DNA from: DATARH01 sp036268075
Lineage (GTDB): Bacteria; Pseudomonadota; Alphaproteobacteria; ATCC43930; CGMCC-115725
Direction of reading: 5' to 3'
Length of the DNA: 64,000 nucleotides
NCBI GenBank assembly: GCA_036268075.1
Contig: DATAUV010000077.1
Coordinates: forward strand, 1 to 64,000
Shown here one piece after another: positions 57,852 to 64,000 of the stretch. Positions within the stretch are counted from its first letter, which is position 1; each line of letters begins with the position of its first letter. The translations under genes and the position numbers were made by a program. The notes under the pieces are model-generated. The model was given only the letters and a program-made list of their open reading frames with translations. It was not told the DNA's origin and did not search any database.

Positions 57852-59081
57852 ATGGGCAAGGCCCTAGAAGGTGTCCGCATCCTCGACATGACGCACGTCC
57901 AGGCCGGGCCGACCGGGACCCAGCTTCTCGCCTGGATGGGCGCCGACGTGATCAAGGTCGAGCTGCCCGGCCGCGGCGACATCACCCGCGGCCAGCTTCA
58001 GGACGTGAAGGGGGCGGACAGCCTTTATTTCACGATGCTGAACTCCAACAAGCGCAGCATCACGATCAACATGAAGACCGCCAGGGGCAAGGCCGCGCTC
58101 GAAAAGCTGGTCAAGCAATGCGACATCATCGCCGAGAATTTCGGCCCCGGCGTGCTCGACCGCGCGGGGTTCACCTGGGAGCGGTTCCAGGAATTGAACC
58201 CGCGCATCATCTACGCCTCGGTCAAGGGGTTCGGCCCCGGCCCGTTCGTCGACTGCAAGGCCTATGAGAACGTCGCGCAATGCATGGGCGGCTCGGCCAG
58301 CACGACCGGCTGGGACGACGGCCCGCCGACCGTGACCGGCGCGCAGATCGGCGACAGCGGCACCGGCGTCCACATGGTCGCCGGCATCCTCGCCGCCCTC
58401 TACCACCGCGAGAAGACCGGCAAGGGCCAGCGGGTCGAGGTGGCGATGACCGACGCGGTCTTGAACCTCTGCCGGGTCAAGATGCGCGACCAGCAGCGGA
58501 TCATGAAGGGGCCGCTGCCGGAATACCCGAACAAGGAATTCGGCGACGCCGTGCCGCGCGCCGGCAACGCCTCGGGCGGCGGCCAGCCGGGCGCCGCGCT
58601 GCGCACCGCGCCGGGCGGCCCCAACGACTATGTCTACGTCATCATCCAGCCGACCTGCTGGGCGCCGCTGATGAAGTTCTGCGGCCGCGAGGAGCTGATC
58701 ACCGACCCCAACTGGGCGACCCCGGCGGCGCGGCTGCCGAAGATCCCGGAATGCTTCGCGATCATCGAAAAGTGGACGATGACCAAGACCAAGATGGAGG
58801 TCATGACCGCGCTCAACGACGTCGACGTGCCGTGCGGCCCGATCCTGTCGATGAAGGACATCTACGAGGACGAGGCCCTCTATGACCGCGAGATGCTGGT
58901 GTGGCTCGACCACCCGACGCGCGGGCGCTACGTGCAAGTCGGCATGCCGATCAACCTCGGCGACTCGCCGGTCGAACACCGCCGCGCGCCGCTCCTCGGC
59001 GAGCACACCGACGAGGTGCTCGGCTGGCTCGGCTACGACGCCGGGGAAATCAAGGCGATGCACGAGGACGGGTCGGTGTAA
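57852..59081 (+). CDS. frc: Formyl-CoA:oxalate CoA-transferase
   Basis: The 409-residue CaiB/BaiF-family enzyme has Q17 (DMTHVQAGP) and the nucleophile D168 (GAQIGDSGTGVHMVAGI), matching Gln17 and Asp169 of Oxalobacter FRC, and the flexible glycine loop SGGGQPGAAL near 241-250. It moves CoA from formyl-CoA to oxalate, giving oxalyl-CoA for Oxc and free formate. AGGGAGG precedes ATG. A formate dehydrogenase operon follows, separated by a hairpin repeat. Confidence 0.93.
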   Translation: MGKALEGVRILDMTHVQAGPTGTQLLAWMGADVIKVELPGRGDITRGQLQDVKGADSLYFTMLNSNKRSITINMKTARGKAALEKLVKQCDIIAENFGPGVLDRAGFTWERFQELNPRIIYASVKGFGPGPFVDCKAYENVAQCMGGSASTTGWDDGPPTVTGAQIGDSGTGVHMVAGILAALYHREKTGKGQRVEVAMTDAVLNLCRVKMRDQQRIMKGPLPEYPNKEFGDAVPRAGNASGGGQPGAALRTAPGGPNDYVYVIIQPTCWAPLMKFCGREELITDPNWATPAARLPKIPECFAIIEKWTMTKTKMEVMTALNDVDVPCGPILSMKDIYEDEALYDREMLVWLDHPTRGRYVQVGMPINLGDSPVEHRRAPLLGEHTDEVLGWLGYDAGEIKAMHEDGSV

Positions 59082-59093
59082 TGTAGAAAATAA

Positions 59094-59151
59094 GGAGCGC
59101 GGGCGTCCCGCCCGCACCCGCCGGAAAGGGCGGGCGGGACGCCCGCGCTCC
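59094..59151. repeat. Palindromic GC hairpin repeat, family C copy
   Basis: The arms GGAGCGCGGGCGTCCCGCCC and complement surround GCACCCGCCGGAAAGG. The sequence is nearly the same as the arms at 18348-18428. It ends three bases before AGGAGG-like ribosome site of the next gene, between frc and the formate dehydrogenase operon. Confidence 0.88.
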
Positions 59152-59161
59152 AGGAGGACGC

Positions 59162-60862
59162 ATGGCCGCTTTAGCAAACCAGAATCGTCGCATCCACCCC
59201 GGTTCGGGCCGGCGGCGGGGGCGCGACGAGCCGAAGGGGCGTCAGGTCGACCCGACGGCGCTGGTCGAGGTGCAGGCGCTGCTCGGCGAGCGCGAGCGGC
59301 GCCGCGACCTGTTGATCGAGCATTTGCATCTGATCCAGGACCATTACGGCTGCCTCCACGCCCGCCACCTCGCCGCGCTGGCCGGCGAGATGAACCTGCC
59401 GTTGGTCGAGGTCTACGAGGTCGCCTCGTTCTATGCCCATTTCGACATCGTCATGGAGGACGAGGCGCCGCCGCCCGAATTGACCGTGCGGGTGTGCGAC
59501 AGTCTCACCTGCGAGTTGTTCGGCGCGGCCCAGCTTCTCGCCGAACTGCCGGCGCGGCTGGGCGATACGGTGCGGGTGGTGCGCGCACCGTGCATGGGCG
59601 GGTGCCATAACGCGCCGGTCGTCGCGGTCGGCCACGCCTTGCACGAGCACGCGACGCTCGATTCGGTCGCCGAGGCCGCGGAACACGGCCATCCGCACCC
59701 CGAAATCCCGACCTATGTCGGGCTCGACCAATACCGCGCCGCCGGCGGGTACCGGCTGCTCGGCGACTGCCTCTCCGGCGCCCGCACGCGGGAAAGCGTG
59801 ATCGAGGCGATGGAGAAATCGGAGATCCGCGGCATGGGCGGCGCCGGGTTCCCGACCGGGCGCAAATGGCGCTTTGTTCTCGCCGAGCCGGGGCCGCGGA
59901 TGATGGCGGTCAACGGCGACGAGGGCGAGCCGGGCACGTTCAAGGACCGCTATTTCCTCGAAACCGACCCGCACCGGTTCCTGGAAGGGATGCTGGTCGC
60001 CGCCTGGGTGATCGAGGCGCCGGAAATCTACGTCTACCTGCGCGACGAATACCCGCAATGCCGCGAAATCCTGTTGCGGGAGATCGCGGCGATCGAGGCG
60101 GCGGGGCTGGTCCGCGACACTCGCATCGACCTCCGCCGCGGCGCCGGCGCCTATATCTGCGGCGAAGAGTCGGCGATGCTCGAAAGCATCGAGGGCAAGC
60201 GTGGGCTGCCACGGCACAAGCCGCCGTTTCCGGCCCAGGTCGGGCTCTTCGGCCGGCCGACCCTGATCAACAACATCGAGACCTTGTGGCTCGTGCGCGA
60301 CATCGTCGAGCAGGGGCCGGAGTGGTTCACCCGCGAGGGCCGCAACGGGCGCAAGGGGCGGCGCACCTTCTCGGTTTCGGGCCGGGTCAAGAACCCCGGC
60401 GTCAAGCTCGCCCCGGCCGGGATCACCGTGCGCGAATTGATCGAGGAATATTGCGGCGGGATGAGCGACGGCCACAATTTCCGCGGCTATCTGCCGGGCG
60501 GCGCCTCCGGCGGCATCTTGCCGGCGTCGAAGGGCGATTTGCCGCTCGATTTCGGCACGCTCGAAAGCGAGGGCTGCTTTATCGGCTCGGCCGCGGTGGT
60601 TGTGCTCGGCGACAAGGACGACATGCGCGCCGTCGCGCTCAACCTCATGCGCTTTTTCGAGGATGAAAGCTGCGGCCAGTGCACCCCCTGCCGCGTCGGC
60701 ACCGAAAAGGCGGTCAAGTTGATGAGCGGGCGGCGCTGGGACGACGACCTCTTGCAGGAATTGTCGCGCGTAATGGGCGACGCCTCGATCTGCGGCCTCG
60801 GGCAGGCCGCGATGAACCCGGTCAAGATGGTGCTGAAGCATTTCCCCGAGGACGTGGCGTGA
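59162..60862 (+). CDS. fdsB: NAD-dependent formate dehydrogenase, fused gamma-beta (NuoE-NuoF-like) subunit
   Basis: The 566-residue protein joins two complex-I-like parts. Residues ~30-180 are NuoE/FdsG: LIQDHYGCLHARHLAALA, VYEVASFYAHF, and [2Fe-2S] ligands in VCDSLTCELFG and APCMGGCHNAP. Residues ~200-566 are NuoF/FdsB: RGMGGAGFPTGRKW (FMN), GAGAYICGEESAMLESIEG (NADH) and the [4Fe-4S] motif SCGQCTPCRVGT. It accepts electrons from the catalytic subunit and reduces NAD+. In Cupriavidus the two parts are separate genes; here they are one. The stop overlaps the next GTG. Confidence 0.93.
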   Translation: MAALANQNRRIHPGSGRRRGRDEPKGRQVDPTALVEVQALLGERERRRDLLIEHLHLIQDHYGCLHARHLAALAGEMNLPLVEVYEVASFYAHFDIVMEDEAPPPELTVRVCDSLTCELFGAAQLLAELPARLGDTVRVVRAPCMGGCHNAPVVAVGHALHEHATLDSVAEAAEHGHPHPEIPTYVGLDQYRAAGGYRLLGDCLSGARTRESVIEAMEKSEIRGMGGAGFPTGRKWRFVLAEPGPRMMAVNGDEGEPGTFKDRYFLETDPHRFLEGMLVAAWVIEAPEIYVYLRDEYPQCREILLREIAAIEAAGLVRDTRIDLRRGAGAYICGEESAMLESIEGKRGLPRHKPPFPAQVGLFGRPTLINNIETLWLVRDIVEQGPEWFTREGRNGRKGRRTFSVSGRVKNPGVKLAPAGITVRELIEEYCGGMSDGHNFRGYLPGGASGGILPASKGDLPLDFGTLESEGCFIGSAAVVVLGDKDDMRAVALNLMRFFEDESCGQCTPCRVGTEKAVKLMSGRRWDDDLLQELSRVMGDASICGLGQAAMNPVKMVLKHFPEDVA

Positions 60863-61248
60863 GCGGGGACGTACTGCAAATCCCGCCGGACCCGCTTCTC
60901 GCGGACGAGCTGGCCGGCGAGGACGACGTCGACATGGCCAATCTGACCAGCGCCCAGACGGGTGTGGCCGGCACGATCTTTGTCTCCACGGCAATGGGCG
61001 GACACGGGCCGCGGGTCAAATATTTCGAGCATCCGGGCCGAACCGAACCCAGCTTTTCGGTATCGATCGCCGACCCGCCGGCCGTTGTCGCGACCAGCCT
61101 CCCGCCGCGCACGGTACGCCAGATGGGACCGCAGGTGATCGAATGGGTCTTGCAAAACAAGGACGATTTGCTCGACTTCTGGCATCACGGCGATACCTGG
61201 ACGCAGCCCGAGGTCAGCGATTTCATCCAGAACCTACGACGGCTGTGA
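60859..61248 (+). CDS. Unknown 129-residue protein inside formate dehydrogenase operon
   Basis: The GTG at 60859 overlaps the fdsB stop (GTGA). The protein reads TIFVSTAMGGHGPRVKYFEH, SFSVSIADPPAVVATSLPP, QVIEWVLQNKDDLLDFWHHG and EVSDFIQNLRRL. I do not recognise a named family; no metal or redox motif is seen. The HGPRVK...SVSI and WVLQNKDDLLDFW features suggest a compact conserved domain. It does not resemble FdsC, FdsD or other known accessory proteins, although it is translationally coupled to fdsB. Confidence 0.7.
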   Translation: MSGDVLQIPPDPLLADELAGEDDVDMANLTSAQTGVAGTIFVSTAMGGHGPRVKYFEHPGRTEPSFSVSIADPPAVVATSLPPRTVRQMGPQVIEWVLQNKDDLLDFWHHGDTWTQPEVSDFIQNLRRL

Positions 61249-61273
61249 TGTGTTGCCGCGATATTCTCAATCT

Positions 61274-61356
61274 CGTCATCCCGGCGAAGGCCGGGACCCC
61301 ACTTATCCGCCGTCCATGCGTTTGAAGCATGGGTCCCGGCCTTCGCCGGGATGACG
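61274..61356. repeat. Palindromic repeat, family D copy 2
   Basis: The arms CGTCATCCCGGCGAAGGCCG and the exact complement pair around ATTTATCCG-like loop sequence. It lies between the unknown gene and fdsA, 20 bases before the fdsA start, within the operon. It could reduce readthrough or stabilise mRNA. Confidence 0.88.
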
Positions 61357-61376
61357 GCTTTTAAAAGGTTTCGCCG

Positions 61377-64000
61377 ATGAGCGATCCGATCAAATTCACC
61401 CTCGACGGCACCGAGGTCGAGGCCGAGGCGGGCGAGACGATCTGGCAGGTGGCGCAGCGGCTCGGTACCGAGATCCCGCATCTGTGCTGGCGGCCGGAGC
61501 CGGGCTACCGCGCCGACGGCAATTGCCGCGCCTGCATGGTCGAGATCGAGGGCGAGCGCGTATTGGCGGCGTCGTGCATCAGGAAGCCGGCGCCGAACAT
61601 GAAGGTCCATTCGGCCAGCGACCGCGCCAAATTTTCGCGCAAGATGCTGTTCGAGCTCTTGATCGGGGACCAGCCGAAGCGCGAGGTCGCGCACGACCCG
61701 AACTCGTCGCTGTGGCAATGGGCCGACAAGCTCGAGGTCGCCGACAGCCGCTTTCCGCAGCGCCCGACCCCAGCCCCCGACCGCAGCCATGTCGCGATGG
61801 CGGTGCAGCTCGACGCGTGCATCCAGTGCAATTTGTGCGTGCGCGCCTGCCGCGAGGTCCAGGTCAACGACGTGATCGGGATGGCCGCGCGCGGACACAA
61901 CGAAAAGATCGTCTTCGATTTCGACGACCCGATGGGCAACTCGACCTGCGTCGCCTGTGGCGAATGCGTGCAGGCCTGTCCTACGGGCGCGCTGATGCCG
62001 GCGAGCCATGTCGACGCGAACGGCGTCTACGCCAACGCGCCCGACCGCGAGGTCGACAGCGTCTGCCCCTATTGCGGCGTCGGCTGCCAGCTCACCTACC
62101 GGATCAAGAACGACCGCATCGTCTCGGTCGAGGGGCGGGAGGGGCCGTCGAACCTCAACCGGCTATGCGTCAAGGGCCGCTTCGGCTTCGACTATGTGAA
62201 CCACCGCGACCGGCTGACGGAGCCGCTGATCCGCAAGGATGGCGTCTCGAAGCACGACACGGATATCGACCCGGCCAACCCTCTGACCCATTTCCGCGTC
62301 GCGACCTGGGAGGAGGCGCTCGACCGCGCAGCCGGTGGGCTCGCCAAAATCCGCGACCGAGACGGCCCCCGGGCGCTCGCCGGGTTCGGCTCGGCCAAGG
62401 GGTCGAACGAAGAGGCCTATCTGTTCCAAAAGCTCGTGCGCACCGGGTTCGGCAGCAACAATGTCGACCATTGCACCCGCCTCTGCCACGCCTCGTCGGT
62501 CGCGGCGCTGATGGAGGGGATCGGCTCGGGCGCGGTCACGGCGCCATTCATGGCCGCGAACGACGCCGACGTGATCATCACGATCGGTTGCCGGCCGACG
62601 GAAAATCATCCGGTTGCGGCCACTTTCTTCAAGCAGGCTGCGAAGCGTGGTGCGCAAATCTATGTGATGGACCCGCGCGGCCACTCGCTGAACCGCTATG
62701 CGACGAAGGTGCTGCGCTTCAAGCCGGGCCGCGACGTGGCGATGCTCAATGCGCTGATCAACACGATCGTCGAGGAGGGGCTGACCGATCGGCAGTATAT
62801 TCAAGCGCATACCGAGGATTACGAGAAGCTGCGCGAGCACATCCGCGACTACACGCCTGAAAAGATGGCGCCGATCTGCGGCATCGACGCGGCGACGCTG
62901 CGCCATGTCGCCCGCACCTATGCGCGGGCCGAGCGGGCGATCATCTTTTGGGGGATGGGCATCTCGCAGCACACCCACGGCACCGACAACGCCCGGTGCC
63001 TGATCGCGCTGTCGATGATCACTGGGCAGGTCGGCCGCCCCGGCACCGGCCTCCACCCGCTGCGCGGCCAGAACAACGTGCAGGGCGCCTCCGACGCCGG
63101 GCTCATCCCGATGGTCTATCCCGACTACCAGTCGGTCGCGAACCCGGCGGTGCGCGAGAAGTTCGAGGCGCTGTGGGGCGCCGAGCTCGACGACAAGGCC
63201 GGGCTCACCGTCGTCGAGATCATGGATGCGGTGCATCGCGACGAGATCAAGGGCATGTACATCATGGGCGAGAACCCTGCGATGTCCGACCCCGATGTCC
63301 AGCATGCCCGCGAGGCGCTGGCGCATCTCGAGCATCTGGTCGTGCAGGATCTGTTCATGACCGAGACCGCGAAATACGCCGACGTGGTGCTGCCTGCCTC
63401 GGCCTGGCCGGAAAAGGACGGCTCGGTCTCCAACACCAACCGCCAGGTGCAGATGGGCCGCACGGCGCTGCCACTTCCCGGCAACACGCGGCAGGATTGG
63501 TGGGCGATCCAGGAGATCGGCCGGCGCATGGGGCTCGACTGGACCTATACCCACCCGCGCGACGTGTTCGCCGAGATGAAGCTGGCGATGCCGTCGCTCG
63601 ACAACATCACCTGGGATCGGCTGGAGCGGGAAAGCTCGGTGACGTATCCGTGCGACGCCGAGGACAGGCCAGGCAACGACATCGTCTTCGGCAACGGGTT
63701 CCCGACCCCGTCGGGCCGCGCCAAGCTGGTGCCGGCCGCGATCATCCCGCCCGCCGAGGAGCCCGACACCGAGTATCCGATGGTGCTGACGACGGGCCGC
63801 CAGCTCGAGCACTGGCACACCGGCGCGATGACCCGCCGCTCCAGCGTGCTCGACGAGATCGAGCCGGAGGCGGTCGCCAGCCTTGCCCCGTCCGAGCTTC
63901 GCCGGCTCGGCATCGCCGCCGGCGATCCCGTGCGGGTGATCACGCGGCGCGGACAGATCGAACTGAAGGCGCGCAGCGACAGCGCGATCGCGCCCGGCAT
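61377..64000 (+). CDS. fdsA: NAD-dependent formate dehydrogenase, catalytic alpha subunit (cut by window end)
   Basis: About 874 residues are visible and the frame is still open at 64000. In order: a ferredoxin-like [2Fe-2S] domain (HLCWRPEPGY, NCRACMVEI), [4Fe-4S] pairs CIQCNLCVRACRE and CVACGECVQACPTG, then CPYCGVGCQLTY with LCVKGRFG, and the molybdopterin part. The Mo ligand is Cys near 370 in VDHCTRLCHASSV, so not selenocysteine. FWGMGISQHTHG and YIMGENPAMSDPD are family blocks. It oxidises formate to CO2 in the cytoplasm and passes electrons to the fused FdsB. AAAAGG is the ribosome site. Confidence 0.95.
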   Translation, partial: MSDPIKFTLDGTEVEAEAGETIWQVAQRLGTEIPHLCWRPEPGYRADGNCRACMVEIEGERVLAASCIRKPAPNMKVHSASDRAKFSRKMLFELLIGDQPKREVAHDPNSSLWQWADKLEVADSRFPQRPTPAPDRSHVAMAVQLDACIQCNLCVRACREVQVNDVIGMAARGHNEKIVFDFDDPMGNSTCVACGECVQACPTGALMPASHVDANGVYANAPDREVDSVCPYCGVGCQLTYRIKNDRIVSVEGREGPSNLNRLCVKGRFGFDYVNHRDRLTEPLIRKDGVSKHDTDIDPANPLTHFRVATWEEALDRAAGGLAKIRDRDGPRALAGFGSAKGSNEEAYLFQKLVRTGFGSNNVDHCTRLCHASSVAALMEGIGSGAVTAPFMAANDADVIITIGCRPTENHPVAATFFKQAAKRGAQIYVMDPRGHSLNRYATKVLRFKPGRDVAMLNALINTIVEEGLTDRQYIQAHTEDYEKLREHIRDYTPEKMAPICGIDAATLRHVARTYARAERAIIFWGMGISQHTHGTDNARCLIALSMITGQVGRPGTGLHPLRGQNNVQGASDAGLIPMVYPDYQSVANPAVREKFEALWGAELDDKAGLTVVEIMDAVHRDEIKGMYIMGENPAMSDPDVQHAREALAHLEHLVVQDLFMTETAKYADVVLPASAWPEKDGSVSNTNRQVQMGRTALPLPGNTRQDWWAIQEIGRRMGLDWTYTHPRDVFAEMKLAMPSLDNITWDRLERESSVTYPCDAEDRPGNDIVFGNGFPTPSGRAKLVPAAIIPPAEEPDTEYPMVLTTGRQLEHWHTGAMTRRSSVLDEIEPEAVASLAPSELRRLGIAAGDPVRVITRRGQIELKARSDSAIAPG

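Overview
The window is high-GC DNA with dense genes and long open antisense frames, and it reads as a chromosomal segment of an alphaproteobacterium, probably Rhodospirillales- or Rhizobiales-like. The clues are the TrcR (DUF1013) cell-cycle regulator, a DUF1192 protein, a COQ9-family protein, the three-gene transhydrogenase pntAA-pntAB-pntB, UbiX, TIGR02444 and two DUF465 proteins. Several families of palindromic intergenic repeats lie between genes. No tRNA, rRNA, CRISPR array or complete insertion sequence was seen.

Layout. 1-4.6 kb: the start of a collagen-like (Gly-X-Y) gene on the minus strand, a zinc-ribbon protein, a GT2 glycosyltransferase and a sulfotransferase-GT4 fusion. 4.6-9.9 kb: metallopeptidase, carboxymuconolactone-decarboxylase-like protein, CoA-binding/O-acetylhomoserine sulfhydrylase fusion, AlkB-like oxygenase, DUF763. 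10.0-11.7 kb: an AT-richer island with a phage-type DNA methyltransferase and two unknown genes. 11.8-16.2 kb: amidohydrolase, Rieske oxygenase, a second carboxymuconolactone-decarboxylase-like protein, bfd and bfr. 16.2-19.9 kb: a two-component system and an ECF sigma/anti-sigma pair. 20.1-31.1 kb: transhydrogenase and housekeeping genes (rpsU, def, COQ9, purE, purK, ubiX, GGDEF). 31.3-37.5 kb: TauD-like oxygenase, an AT-richer acyltransferase, and two decayed genes (sorbosone dehydrogenase/cytochrome c and kup) either side of an intact porin. 37.5-46.3 kb: four toxin-antitoxin-like pairs (MNT-HEPN, AbiEii-like, FitAB, VapBC) mixed with acyl-CoA ligases, TrcR, DUF1192 and an epimerase. 46.4-57 kb: oxalyl-CoA decarboxylase, a MEDS protein, a solitary MmeI-like restriction-modification enzyme, a duplicated-domain unknown protein, a TPR protein and a GMC oxidoreductase. 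57.1-64 kb: GntR regulator, formyl-CoA transferase and NAD-type formate dehydrogenase (fused diaphorase subunit, unknown gene, catalytic subunit cut by the window edge).

How genes work together. Oxalyl-CoA decarboxylase, formyl-CoA transferase and formate dehydrogenase form a route from oxalate to CO2 and NADH, with a GntR regulator and a GTATAC-core palindrome at the transferase end. Bfd and Bfr handle iron storage. PurE and PurK act consecutively in purine synthesis. They are joined by the most striking structure in the window: five 17-bp units that form a chain of six-codon minicistrons, each with an ATGA stop/start overlap, running from the purE stop to the purK start.
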